Of a DNA stretch of 64,000 bases, positions 1-7,692 are shown in pieces. The notes beneath the pieces are model-generated. The model saw only the letters and a program-made list of their open reading frames with translations. It searched no databases and was not told the DNA's origin. Numbering within the stretch: the stretch's first letter is position 1; every line of letters begins with the position of its first letter. The DNA is from CAYSLC01 sp964431545 (lineage in GTDB: Bacteria > Desulfobacterota > Desulfobacteria > Desulfobacterales > JAABSP01): contig CAYSLC010000002.1 in the NCBI GenBank assembly GCA_964431545.1, forward strand, positions 1 to 64,000. The letters are read 5' to 3'. The position numbers and the translations under genes were made by a program.

Positions 1-1064
1 TGGTGGGGGACCAGATGTACTCCGATTATCCGGCCGCCGTCTCGCTGCTCGACCCCGCCTACTTCGCCACCGTGGCCCCCGAGGGCCGGCGCCGGCTCCA
101 GGACTGCACTTCGGAGGAGGTCCGGCGCCTCTACCACCGCCAGTACCGGTACTTCTGGAACATGGCGGACTGGCAGGCCCTTCACGCCGAATACCCCTCG
201 TATCCGATCCTGGACGACCACGACATCATCGACAACTGGGGGTCGGTCCCCGAACACCAGCAGCCCGAGTGGCGGTCGGTGGGGCGGGGCTCCCGTCAGG
301 CCTACCAGGATTACCAGGCCTCCCGCATCGAGGCGGCGGGGGAGGACCTCCCCCACTCCTTCCAGTACAGCTTCGCCTACGGCAACACCGCCACCCTGGT
401 AATGGACCTGCGCTCCAACCGGACGGCGGGCGCCGGCGGACGCCTCTACTCCGGGGTCCAGGAGGAGGGGCTTCGGCATTTCCTCAAGATGTACGAGGCA
501 TACCCCATCCTCTTCATCGTTCTGAGCGTCCCCGTGGTCCATCTGCCCCGGTTCCTGGCCCGGGCCGTGGCCCGGCTGCCCGAGTCCCCGGAGGACTTCG
601 CCGACCGGTGGTCCTCCGGTGCCCATTTGCGGGACCGGGACCGCTTCTTCAAGATCATCCGGGACCACCAGCGGCGCAACAAGGAACAACAGATGATCTT
701 CATGAGCGGGGACATCCACATCGCCTGCGCCCACCGGATCCAGTGGGAGCCCATGGGCGCCAGCTTCTACCAGTTGATCTCAAGCGGGATCACCCACACC
801 ACCGGCTACTTCATCCAGAAGGCCTCCAAGCTCCTCATCAAGGCCAACCGGCGCATCAGCACCGTGGACCAGCAGCTCTCCGGACGGGTCCACCTGATGG
901 CGGATGAGCGGGGGCGGGGCGAAAACCCCTACGGCGGCCTCAATCTGGGGATCGTGGAGATTGAGACCCCGGCCCCCGGCGAGCGGCCCGCCTTTCGGTT
1001 TCTGATCTACGGCCACCAGGATGAGGCGCCGCGCCGGGCCTTCCAGTCCGAATGGGTCCGGTGA
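1..1064 (+). CDS. PhoD-like alkaline phosphatase / phosphodiesterase, 5' partial
   Basis: The gene enters the window already in frame; about 353 residues are visible and the N-terminus is missing. It reads as a PhoD-type metallophosphatase (PF09423-like), a family that hydrolyses phosphate mono- and diesters with Fe/Ca or similar metals, usually outside the cytoplasm. Visible motifs: GDQMYSD at the very first residues (the family's GDQ-x-Y-x-D metal motif), DDHDIIDNWG near residue 72 and SGDIHIACAH near residue 238. The first visible GTG is not credible as a start because it falls immediately before the GDQ motif. It is followed 44 bp later by the TIM-barrel gene. The exact substrate cannot be told; a signal peptide, if present, lies outside the window. 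Confidence 0.85.
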   Translation, partial: VGDQMYSDYPAAVSLLDPAYFATVAPEGRRRLQDCTSEEVRRLYHRQYRYFWNMADWQALHAEYPSYPILDDHDIIDNWGSVPEHQQPEWRSVGRGSRQAYQDYQASRIEAAGEDLPHSFQYSFAYGNTATLVMDLRSNRTAGAGGRLYSGVQEEGLRHFLKMYEAYPILFIVLSVPVVHLPRFLARAVARLPESPEDFADRWSSGAHLRDRDRFFKIIRDHQRRNKEQQMIFMSGDIHIACAHRIQWEPMGASFYQLISSGITHTTGYFIQKASKLLIKANRRISTVDQQLSGRVHLMADERGRGENPYGGLNLGIVEIETPAPGERPAFRFLIYGHQDEAPRRAFQSEWVR

Positions 1065-1108
1065 TCCCCGGCCGGCGGCCGCCACCTTAGAAGACAAGGA
1101 AGATCGAT

Positions 1109-1897
1109 ATGCCCCCCATCGCCCGGGTCCTCCACATCAACGTCCCCTTTCGGATGCTCGCCGAAGGGTACCTCGACCGCTTCGTCGGATCCAAGTTCAA
1201 CCCGGAGATCTACTTCGGCCCCGAGGACCTGGAGGAGCGCCCCTGGTCGGCCTTCGAGGAGACGGCCCGGGTCCTCCGGGACGCGGGGCTCTCCGTCACC
1301 TTCCACGCCCCCTTCATGGACCTCTCGGTCGCCTCGCCCGATCCGGGGATCCGGGCCGTCTCCCGGAGGCGGTACGAACAGGTCCTGGACCTGGTCCCGG
1401 TCTTCTCCCCAAAAAATGTGGTCTGCCACACCGGGTTCGACCACAAGCACCACGACGAGGACCTGGAGAACTGGACCCAGCGGAGCCTCGACTTCTGGAC
1501 CGGGTTCGGGAAGGCCCTTTCGGAGGCCGGCGGCCGCCTGATGCTGGAGCACGTCTTCGAGACCCACCCCGAGGACATGAAGTCCCTCTTCGACGCCCTG
1601 CCCGAAGAGACGGCCGGCCTCTGCCTCGACACCGGCCACATGACCGTCTTCAGCAAAGCCCCTCTCACGCGATGGCTCGAGGTCTGGGGGGAGCGGATCG
1701 GCCACCTCCACCTCCACGACAACTACGGCCGGGTCGACAACCACCTGGCGCCGGGCCGGGGGATCGCCGACTTCGACACCCTCTTCCGGTACCTCAAGGC
1801 GCGGCCCCAGGCCCCGCCGGTGATGACCATCGAGCCCCACCAGGAGGGGGAGGTGGGGCCCGCCTTCGCATACCTCCAGCGGATCTGGCCCTGGTGA
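1109..1897 (+). CDS. TIM-barrel sugar phosphate isomerase/epimerase family protein
   Basis: A 262-residue protein of the xylose isomerase-like / AP endonuclease 2 superfamily. The spacing of likely metal ligands fits: HAPFMD (about residue 69), a conserved His in CHTGFDHKHH (about 110), LEHVFE (about 151), LDTGH (about 175), GHLHLHDN (about 198-205) and TIEPH near the C-terminus, so a divalent-metal centre at the barrel mouth is expected. The family includes sugar epimerases, endonuclease IV and inosose dehydratases; nothing here distinguishes among them. It starts 44 bp after the PhoD-like gene and ends 81 bp before the acetyl-CoA synthetase gene, all on the same strand, so co-transcription is possible but the three activities do not form an obvious pathway. 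Confidence 0.85.
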   Translation: MPPIARVLHINVPFRMLAEGYLDRFVGSKFNPEIYFGPEDLEERPWSAFEETARVLRDAGLSVTFHAPFMDLSVASPDPGIRAVSRRRYEQVLDLVPVFSPKNVVCHTGFDHKHHDEDLENWTQRSLDFWTGFGKALSEAGGRLMLEHVFETHPEDMKSLFDALPEETAGLCLDTGHMTVFSKAPLTRWLEVWGERIGHLHLHDNYGRVDNHLAPGRGIADFDTLFRYLKARPQAPPVMTIEPHQEGEVGPAFAYLQRIWPW

Positions 1898-1978
1898 CCG
1901 GCGGTCCATCGACCCATTTTTCCGTGCCGGCCGACCTCCGGCCGTGACCCGACACCATCCGAACCCGGGAGGGGGACC

Positions 1979-4240
1979 ATGAAGCGGCGGCCCTTGGCAT
2001 TCACCGACGAGCTTCTGGAGGGGATCAACGGCGTCTTCCGGGCGGCCCGCCGGGCCGGGCGGGTGACCCTCCACGAGCACGAGGTCTACGAGATCCTCAA
2101 GCGGATCGGCCTCTCCACCCCCAAGTACGCCTTCATCCAAGAGCCGGGGGAGGCGGACGACGCCCTGCTGCGACGGTTCGGCCGCCACGTGGTCCTCAAG
2201 GTGGTCTCCCCGGAGATCGCCCACAAGGGGAAGCTGGGCGGGGTGAAGCGGGTCCGCAACGGGGACCCGCTCTTCGTCGAGTTCGTCCTGGAACGCATGG
2301 GGGAGGCGGTCCGGTCCCGGTTTCCGGTCGGGGAGGCGCCCCCCATCGAGGGGTTTCTCCTGGTGGAGTACATCCCCCACACCCAGGCCCTGGGGTACGA
2401 GGTCCTCATCGGGGTCACCGAGGACCCGGCCTTCGGCCCGGTGCTGACCCTCAGCAAGGGGGGCGACGACGCCGAGTTCTTCGCGGCCCACTACGATCCG
2501 GCCAACCTCTACATCGCCCCCCTGGCGCCGGAGGAGGCCCGGCGCCTGGTCCGGGGGCTCAAGATCCGCCACAAGTTCGAGGCGACCGGCGAGACCAAGG
2601 CCCTCGACCGGATGGCCCGGGCCGCCTCCCGGATCAGCCGGCTCGCCCACCGGCTCTCCTTCGCGGCCGACCCGACGCCCGAGTTCATCCTCCAATCCAT
2701 GGACGTCAACCCCTTCGTCCTCACCGACGACGGCCGGTTCGTGGCGGTGGACGGGTACGCCCGGTTCGCGACCGCGGACGGGGGGATCGGTCCGGCCGCC
2801 CCGCCCGACCCCCGTGGGCTCGCGGGGTTCTTCGACCCGAAGGGCGTGGCGGTGGTGGGGGTCTCCGCCAACCCGGAGAAGCAGAGCCTGGGCCGGAACA
2901 TCGCCCACCTGATGCACGACATGGGGCGGGAGGATCTTTACCTTATCAACCCCAAAGGGGGCGGGATCGGGATCGACGGGACCGAATATCCCCTCTACCG
3001 GTCCATGGCCGACCTCCCGGACCCGGTGGACCTGGCGGTCTACGCGGCCCCGGCCCGCCACGCCGTCGACTTCTTCCGGGAACTGCCGTCGCCCCCGCCC
3101 AGGGCGGTCATCCTGATTCCGGGGATCCCGTCGGAGATCGACTACGCGGGGTTCGTCCGGGAGATCGCCGGGGCCTCGCCGCCGGGCCTGCGGATCATCG
3201 GCCCCAACTGCATGGGGGTCTACCACGCGCCCGAGGGGGCAAACCGGGGCGTCAACTCCCTTTTCCTGGAGGAGGAGCGGCTGGCGGTGCGGTCCGGGCC
3301 GGGCGCCAACACGGTTCTCCTGACCCAGAGCGGGGCTTTTTCGGTCACGGCCATCGACAAGTTCCAGCGGTCGCGGCTCCTCCGGGCCGTGGTGAGCTTC
3401 GGCAACAAGCTCGACGTCAAGATCCCGGATCTCATGGAATACTTCGCGGGGCGGCCCGGCGTGGATCTCATCGCCCTCTACGTGGAGGGGTTCGATCCGG
3501 CCGAGGGGAGGGGCTTCTTCGATCTGGCCCGGCGGATGGAGACGCCGGTCATCGCCTACAAGTCGGGCCGCACCGACGCGGGCGCCAGGGCCGCCGCCAC
3601 CCACACGGCCGCCATGACGGGGAGCTACGAGGTCTTCCGGGCCGCCTGCCTCCAAGCGGGGGTGATCCTGGCCGATGACATCGAGGACCACTACGACCTG
3701 GTCAAGGTCTTCGCCCTGCTGGCGGGCAAGGTCCCCAGGGGCAACCGGGTGGCGGGGGTGGTCAACGCGGGGTTCGAGTCGGCGGTGGGGGCCGACGCCC
3801 TGGTCCACCTCACCCCGGCGGTCCTCTCCACCCTCACCCGCAACCGCCTGGCCGGCATGGATTCCACGGGCCTGGTGGAGACGGGCTCCCCCTTCCTCGA
3901 CATCACCCCCATGGCCGACGACTGGATGTACGCGGGGTTCGTGGAGACGGTCCTCCAGGACGAGAACGTCGACTGCGTCTTCGTCTCGGTGGTCCCCCAC
4001 ACCAACACCTTGAAGACGGTGGCGGAGACGTGCCGAGACCCCGACGGCCTGGCCGCCCATTTGATCCGCCTGGGGAGGAGTTATCCCAAACCGATGGTGG
4101 TGTCGGTGAACGCGGGGCGGTACTATGCGGATTTTGTCTCTGTACTGGAGGAGAACGGGCTGCCGGTGTATCCGGATATCCGGTCGGCGATCACTTCGTT
4201 GGATCGGTTTGTGGCTTATTTTGGGGGTGGGGAGGGGTGA
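1979..4240 (+). CDS. acyl-CoA synthetase (ADP-forming), fused beta-alpha subunits
   Basis: A 753-residue single-chain NDP-forming acetate-CoA ligase. The N-terminal third (about residues 15-260) is the ATP-grasp domain, with VVLKVVSPEIAHKGKLGGV typical of the family. From about residue 285 a CoA-binding Rossmann domain begins (GVAVVGVSANPEKQSLGRN), followed by the succinyl-CoA ligase-like flavodoxin domains (LLTQSGAFSV near 445). The phosphorylatable histidine is probably His542 in THTAAMTGSYEVF. The order, ATP-grasp first and CoA-binding second, is the reverse of the common alpha-beta fusion. The enzyme interconverts acyl-CoA plus ADP and phosphate with acid, CoA and ATP, which in anaerobes is an ATP-yielding step. 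The start has a good GGAGGG ribosome site a few bases upstream. The acyl substrate is not evident. Confidence 0.9.
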   Translation: MKRRPLAFTDELLEGINGVFRAARRAGRVTLHEHEVYEILKRIGLSTPKYAFIQEPGEADDALLRRFGRHVVLKVVSPEIAHKGKLGGVKRVRNGDPLFVEFVLERMGEAVRSRFPVGEAPPIEGFLLVEYIPHTQALGYEVLIGVTEDPAFGPVLTLSKGGDDAEFFAAHYDPANLYIAPLAPEEARRLVRGLKIRHKFEATGETKALDRMARAASRISRLAHRLSFAADPTPEFILQSMDVNPFVLTDDGRFVAVDGYARFATADGGIGPAAPPDPRGLAGFFDPKGVAVVGVSANPEKQSLGRNIAHLMHDMGREDLYLINPKGGGIGIDGTEYPLYRSMADLPDPVDLAVYAAPARHAVDFFRELPSPPPRAVILIPGIPSEIDYAGFVREIAGASPPGLRIIGPNCMGVYHAPEGANRGVNSLFLEEERLAVRSGPGANTVLLTQSGAFSVTAIDKFQRSRLLRAVVSFGNKLDVKIPDLMEYFAGRPGVDLIALYVEGFDPAEGRGFFDLARRMETPVIAYKSGRTDAGARAAATHTAAMTGSYEVFRAACLQAGVILADDIEDHYDLVKVFALLAGKVPRGNRVAGVVNAGFESAVGADALVHLTPAVLSTLTRNRLAGMDSTGLVETGSPFLDITPMADDWMYAGFVETVLQDENVDCVFVSVVPHTNTLKTVAETCRDPDGLAAHLIRLGRSYPKPMVVSVNAGRYYADFVSVLEENGLPVYPDIRSAITSLDRFVAYFGGGEG

Positions 4241-4285
4241 GATGGGGAACGTTGTATATTACCTAAACATTATTGGAGCATTATC

Positions 4286-4504
4286 ATGCGCTTTAGCATT
4301 CCATTGGAACAAATGAGCGTCGAGGACAAGCTACAGGCGATAGAAGAAATATGGGCTGACCTTGCCGGCACACCGGAGAGTATACCATCCCCAGCCTGGC
4401 ATGCGGATGTATTACGCGCCAGAGAAAAGCGCATTTCCGAAGGGACATCTCATTTTCTGGATTTAGCCGAAGCCAAGAAAGCTGTGAGGGAACAACTCAA
4501 ATGA
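4286..4504 (+). CDS. addiction-module antitoxin (TIGR02574 / unstable antitoxin family)
   Basis: A 72-residue protein of the family that pairs with RelE/ParE toxins. The N-terminal pattern (PLEQMSVEDKLQAIEEIWADL, here read as helix-rich and Leu/Trp spaced) and an acidic, helical C-terminus are typical. GGAGC lies 6-10 bases upstream of the ATG. Its stop codon overlaps the toxin start (ATGA at 4501-4504), the normal coupling of antitoxin and toxin. Base composition drops from the strongly GC-rich synthetase gene to about 50 percent, so the pair was probably acquired. The antitoxin should bind and neutralise the toxin and repress the operon. Confidence 0.8.
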   Translation: MRFSIPLEQMSVEDKLQAIEEIWADLAGTPESIPSPAWHADVLRAREKRISEGTSHFLDLAEAKKAVREQLK

Positions 4505-4794
4505 GGGTTCAAGTCCTGGATGAGGCAACTGCTGACCTTGCAGACGGGTTTCGTTTCTATGAACGACAGGGCGAGGGGCTTGGTGACTATTTCCTTGATT
4601 CACTGTGGTCCGACATTCAATCATTGCGACTTTATGGGGGCATCCATGCTATCCACAACGGCTGTCATCGCCTCATTTCTAAGCGGTTTCCTTATGCAGT
4701 GTACTATCGTGTTGAGGATGGTGTGGCGCGCGTCCGAGCCGTACTCGACTGCCGCCGAGATCCAAAGTGGACATCGGAACGGCTTGAATTCTGA
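4501..4794 (+). CDS. RelE/ParE family toxin
   Basis: A 97-residue ParE/RelE-fold toxin, overlapping the upstream antitoxin by four bases. Recognisable are the early helix with YERQGEGLGDYFLDSL, the central basic strand RLISKRFPYAVYYRVEDGV and the C-terminal VRAVLDCRRDPKWTSERL, where RRDP is a hallmark of the ParE/RelE group accompanying TIGR02574 antitoxins. Such toxins either cleave ribosome-bound mRNA (RelE) or poison gyrase (ParE); the sequence alone does not settle which. The gene is of full length and appears intact, so the module may be active. Confidence 0.82.
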   Translation: MRVQVLDEATADLADGFRFYERQGEGLGDYFLDSLWSDIQSLRLYGGIHAIHNGCHRLISKRFPYAVYYRVEDGVARVRAVLDCRRDPKWTSERLEF

Positions 4795-4907
4795 AAGAAT
4801 AATAGTCAGGGTATTTTCATCAATGGACTTGGAGAAAACCGCCCACCCATCAGTCAACTGGATAAATCTCCCTTCCACTGAAAGCCCCAGGGGCATTTGT
4901 CGGGGGA

Positions 4908-4946
4908 GTTCCGGGGTGTTCCGGGGGGTGTTCCGGTGTTCCGGGG
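4908..4946 (+). repeat. tandem GTTCCGGGG repeats upstream of transposase remnant
   Basis: Four direct copies of GTTCCGGGG (one shortened to GTTCCGG) at 4908, 4918, 4930 and 4938. Similar GTTCCGGGG runs are known in front of REP-associated tyrosine transposase genes, and this block lies directly before such a remnant (4999-5115). One further copy occurs at 6359-6367. Units are too short and irregular to be a CRISPR array. Confidence 0.7.
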
Positions 4947-4963
4947 ACATCCATACACAATTA

Positions 4964-4992
4964 TTGACAAACCCCAGCGGGTTTGATCTGAT
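4964..4992 (+). promoter_or_regulatory. possible sigma-70 promoter before the transposase remnant and BrnT
   Basis: TTGACA at 4964-4969, a 17-bp spacer, then TCTGAT at 4987-4992 (4 of 6 matches to TATAAT). It could have driven the transposase and now reads through the remnant into the BrnT-type toxin gene at 5119. Confidence 0.35.
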
Positions 4993-4998
4993 ATTGCC

Positions 4999-5115
4999 AT
5001 GGCACGAATGGCTAGAGCAGTGGCGCCGGGAATCCGGCATCAAGTGACGCAACGGGGTAATCGGCGACATGGGTCACCGAATAAACAGCCATTGACTAAA
5101 ATTCGGAAAAAATAG
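4999..5115 (+). pseudogene. REP-associated tyrosine transposase (IS200-like), N-terminal fragment
   Basis: The open frame starting at ATG 4999 encodes MARMARAVAPGIRHQVTQRG followed by NRR, the very characteristic N-terminus of REP-associated tyrosine transposases (RAYT, Y1 transposase domain). After NRR the frame diverges and stops at 5113-5115, so only about 23 of the usual 200-250 residues remain; the HUH catalytic region is absent. Only four bases separate its stop from the next toxin gene, which suggests that the toxin-antitoxin genes moved into, or recombined with, this element. Confidence 0.75.
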
Positions 5116-5118
5116 AAA

Positions 5119-5415
5119 ATGGCTGTAAATTACAATTTTGACTGGGATCCCGGAAAAGCCAACATAAATCGAGACAGGCACGGAGTGGCTTTTGATGAAG
5201 CGGCTACAATCTTTAAAGATTACCGGGCGATATCTATATTTGATCCTGGTCATGGCGAAACTGAAGAAAGATGGATTACGATGGGCATTTCAGAGAAGGG
5301 AAGGCTGCTCATCGTGATCCACACCTTTATTGAAGAGGATGAAAATGTCGTCGCAATCAGGATTATTTCAAGCCGAAAAGCAACAAAGAAGGAAATCAAA
5401 ATATATGGTGGATGA
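5119..5415 (+). CDS. brnT: BrnT family toxin (DUF497)
   Basis: A 98-residue ribonuclease toxin of the BrnT/DUF497 family. Typical features are FDWDPGKANINRDRHGVAF at residues 7-25, the central HGETEERWITMGIS, and the C-terminal IRIISSRKATKKE, where the RxISxRxA pattern with basic residues forms part of the RelE-like active site. The gene is AT-rich compared with the surrounding chromosome. It stops two bases before the antitoxin start, so the order is toxin then antitoxin, which is the known brnT-brnA arrangement. BrnT is thought to cleave mRNA and to be held inactive by BrnA, which also represses the operon. Confidence 0.88.
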   Translation: MAVNYNFDWDPGKANINRDRHGVAFDEAATIFKDYRAISIFDPGHGETEERWITMGISEKGRLLIVIHTFIEEDENVVAIRIISSRKATKKEIKIYGG

Positions 5416-5416
5416 A

Positions 5417-5617
5417 ATGAGAGAAGAGTATGATTTTTCAAAAGGTGAAAAAGGTAAGTTTTATCGGCACGATTCGAAGTTGAACATACCGATTTATCTT
5501 GATGAGGAAGTATCAAGCTTTATAGAAAAAATCGCTTCGAAAAAAGGAACGGATCGGTCGTCGGTTGTGAATGAACTACTTCGAGGCGATATAAAAATCA
5601 TCGAAGCCATTGAATAG
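5417..5617 (+). CDS. brnA: BrnA-type ribbon-helix-helix antitoxin
   Basis: A 66-residue protein when started at ATG 5417 (MREEYDFSKGEKGKFY), the start that matches the conserved BrnA opening DFSKGxRGKFY. Longer starts at 5405 and 5330 exist in frame but would overlap brnT, and the 5330 start lacks a ribosome site. The middle (LNIPIYLDEEVSSFIEKIA) and end resemble a short ribbon-helix-helix domain (MetJ/Arc type) that binds operator DNA. It follows brnT after one base and should neutralise it. It appears complete. Confidence 0.8.
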   Translation: MREEYDFSKGEKGKFYRHDSKLNIPIYLDEEVSSFIEKIASKKGTDRSSVVNELLRGDIKIIEAIE

Positions 5618-5691
5618 ATGATCATTTTCTGGGTATCAAAAGAGATGCGCAGATGACGGCCTGATTACAAGGGAACCGCTGATTAACTTGG

Positions 5692-5979
5692 TTAAGAAGA
5701 GCTGGAAAAGCCTTTTACAGACAAGATGTTCAGGAGGTTCCGGGGCCGGGGCTCCGGCGGGTTCGCGATTTCATGGGGATCGAGCCTTTCAACATCGATT
5801 TGACGCCGTATTCGCCTTGCCCGTTCCAGCTTCTCCTCGACCGTCAGCCGCCGGGGCATTAAAACCGATTCAAGGCAGCAGATCATTTCATTGTTGATGC
5901 TGCGGCGGTTCCGTGATGCGGAAATCTTCAATTTTTCATATAAATCTGGTGGTATACTTTTGACGGTGATCGATGCCAT
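5692..5979 (-). CDS. Arc/FitA-like ribbon-helix-helix antitoxin, orphan
   Basis: A 95-residue protein beginning MASITVKSIPPDLYEKLKIS, the standard opening of FitA/Arc-type antitoxins: a DNA-binding beta strand, then helices with RNRRSINNEMICCLES. The C-terminal half (LTVEEKLERARRIRRQID) would be the toxin-binding part. An AAAGGAGG ribosome site lies 7 bases before the ATG. Such antitoxins are normally followed by a PIN-domain VapC/FitB toxin, but nothing of that kind lies downstream on the minus strand (brnA ends at 5617 on the other strand). It is therefore an orphan, either a relic or an anti-addiction factor. Confidence 0.75.
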   Translation of the reverse strand: MASITVKSIPPDLYEKLKISASRNRRSINNEMICCLESVLMPRRLTVEEKLERARRIRRQIDVERLDPHEIANPPEPRPRNLLNILSVKGFSSSS

Positions 5980-6154
5980 TTAAAACCCCTCCTTTGGTTT
6001 TATTATGGTTCCAAAATGGTGCTGCGTCAATACAAAACATCATCGCTTCGGAGACACCATCCATAGATGTCATACAAACGCTTCCGCGAAGGTTGGCGGG
6101 TTCTTTTGTGGCAGGGGGAGGCTTCATCTCACCCCCAAATTATCAGGTTTAAAC

Positions 6155-6183
6155 TTGACAAAACACGACTTGCTTCATACACA
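6155..6183 (+). promoter_or_regulatory. possible sigma-70 promoter for the CopG-type remnant
   Basis: A perfect -35 box TTGACA (6155-6160), 17-bp spacer and TACACA (6178-6183) lie 18 bases before the ATG at 6201. The -10 match is moderate. Confidence 0.4.
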
Positions 6184-6200
6184 ACAGGAAGGTATCTGAG

Positions 6201-6344
6201 ATGAAAAAGGAAATACCAAAATTCCAAAATGAAGCTGAAGAACGAAAATTTTGGCAAGAAAATGATTCTTCAGACTATCTTGATTGGTCGGATGCAGAGG
6301 ATGTGGTTTTTTCGAATCTAAAGCCTTCAACCCGAAAAATCTAA
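6201..6344 (+). pseudogene. CopG-type antitoxin, truncated after 47 residues
   Basis: The frame MKKEIPKFQNEAEERKFW continues with DSSDYLDWSDAEDVVFSNLKP and stops after STRKI. This is the first half of the CopG-family antitoxin of BrnT-like or RelE-like modules, whose full length is about 80-95 residues; the ribbon-helix-helix part (usually SIRLPESLL and onwards) is missing. A GGAAGG ribosome site lies a few bases before the ATG. The sequence right after the stop changes to GC-rich DNA carrying a GTTCCGGGG copy, so the second half seems to have been replaced by an insertion or recombination event. Confidence 0.65.
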
Positions 6345-6767
6345 TGGTGGGAAAGGGAGTTCCGGGGAGCGTATCAGTGCAGGAAGGCGGGGCCGGAAAA
6401 GAAGGCCCGGTGGAGTACCGCCGGAACTCCTGGGAACTCCCCTATCGCGACCCGGATCAACATGAAAGGAGACAATCGTCATGGGCGAAATCGTACACCA
6501 GTCGCAAATCTGCGGTCGGATGCCCGCCGTCCCGTCCATCGTGATCAACAGAGCCATCGCTTTCGATAACATCCCGGACATGGAATCCTTGGCCATGGCG
6601 GTGCGGAAAGCGAGCGGCATGGACACATGACATCGGCAAGTAGAATGAACATGTACTGTCCCCTATGCGAAGGAAAAAGCAGGAGGGCGTTGAAAGCGAA
6701 GCGGCTGGAAAGAAAACGCTGACTGCACCGAGGTTCCGCTTTACATGCCCGGCAAAGGAGGTAATGT
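6345..6767. other. intergenic stretch with repeat debris
   Basis: About 420 bp between the broken CopG-type gene and the metallophosphoesterase. It begins with one GTTCCGGGG unit (6359-6367), holds the small frame described separately (6481-6630) and a 25-residue frame at 6645-6722 (MNMYCPLCEGKSRRALK...) that I cannot assign. No RNA gene or clear terminator was seen. Confidence 0.5.
6481..6630 (+). CDS. small hypothetical protein (49 residues)
   Basis: A short frame beginning MGEIVHQSQICGRMPAVPS and ending MAVRKASGMDT. An AAAGGAG sequence sits about 10 bases before the ATG, which is the main support that it is translated. I recognise no family. It could equally be the tail of a decayed gene in this debris-rich patch. 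Confidence 0.3.
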   Translation: MGEIVHQSQICGRMPAVPSIVINRAIAFDNIPDMESLAMAVRKASGMDT

Positions 6768-7556
6768 ATGAAGATTATCCAGCTGTCTGATATCCATATC
6801 GGCAAATCCAGCAATCACGAAAGATTTGCTTCTGTTGTGGAATGGATTTTGACCAAGAAAACCACCCATAAATCAAAGGTGATTGTAGTCACCGGAGACA
6901 TTGTCGATGATGGGGCTTTGTGGCAATACAAGGAGGCGAAGAAACAGTTGGACAAACTTAAAGAAAACGGGATGAGTGTTCTTTGCGTCCCCGGAAATCA
7001 CGACTACGGCATGAATGGAATTTTCGAAAATACCGAGTGTATCGGGTATTTTAGGAAATATATATCTGGAGATATAGATTATCCGCATTGTGAAATGATT
7101 GGCAACCACGCAATCGTTTTACTCGACTCAATGCTGGAAGAAATGAAGGAGACCGAATTTTGGGGAGCACAGGGAAAACTGGGAGAAGATCAGTTACGGA
7201 ATCTTGATAAGCTCTTGGATGATTTGGAAGATGAAACAAGCGATACGAAAGTAATCATCGCGATGCATCATCATCCTTTTTATTACAGCTATTTTCTCAA
7301 GTTGAGGGACGACGATTTGTTCAAAAAAGTTATCACACGCGAGGAAGACAGAACTTCACGCGCGAATTGTGTGATGTTTGGCCATAAGCACGTCGAAAAA
7401 CGATTCAATGACCCAGGAGATAGTAAAGAAGACAAATATAGCATTGATGTAATATTTGCATCAGGCTCGACGACCGAACGCGATTCCAACGGAAAGCTGG
7501 TCGTCCCCGTGATTGATTTGAAGATGAATAAAATTACCAGGCATAAAATCACATAA
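6768..7556 (+). CDS. metallophosphoesterase (calcineurin-like)
   Basis: A 262-residue protein with the complete metal-site signature of calcineurin-like phosphoesterases: LSDIHIG at residues 6-12 (DxH), VTGDIVDDG near 45 (GDxxDxG), VPGNHDYG near 75 (GNHD), AMHHHPF near 166 and MFGHKHVEK near 205 (GHxH). Length and layout resemble CpdA/Icc-type cyclic-nucleotide phosphodiesterases, but the substrate cannot be told. AAAGGAGG lies 5-12 bases before the ATG. The gene has visibly lower GC content than its neighbours and sits at the end of the toxin-antitoxin patch, so it was probably acquired with it. No partner gene is adjacent. Confidence 0.88.
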   Translation: MKIIQLSDIHIGKSSNHERFASVVEWILTKKTTHKSKVIVVTGDIVDDGALWQYKEAKKQLDKLKENGMSVLCVPGNHDYGMNGIFENTECIGYFRKYISGDIDYPHCEMIGNHAIVLLDSMLEEMKETEFWGAQGKLGEDQLRNLDKLLDDLEDETSDTKVIIAMHHHPFYYSYFLKLRDDDLFKKVITREEDRTSRANCVMFGHKHVEKRFNDPGDSKEDKYSIDVIFASGSTTERDSNGKLVVPVIDLKMNKITRHKIT

Positions 7557-7692
7557 CCTTGCTCTCGCAACCGACGCAAAACCGAGCGGCTGAAGAACAC
7601 ATCGTATACGACCGGCTCGCCGCCCGAATTCATGGGGGGCAACGAACTTCGTACAAAAGGCGGATAGCCCTTCACGCGAAAGGGGGGAACGG

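Noticed and set aside
1007..4060. Minus-strand open frame of about 1000 codons opposite the acetyl-CoA synthetase
   Set aside because: Pro/Gly/Arg/Asp-rich composition and no motif; it mirrors the plus-strand synthetase in very GC-rich DNA.
4908..4946. Tandem GTTCCGGGG copies as a CRISPR-like array
   Set aside because: Units of 9 bp with spacers of 1-3 bp do not fit a CRISPR array; no cas gene is present.
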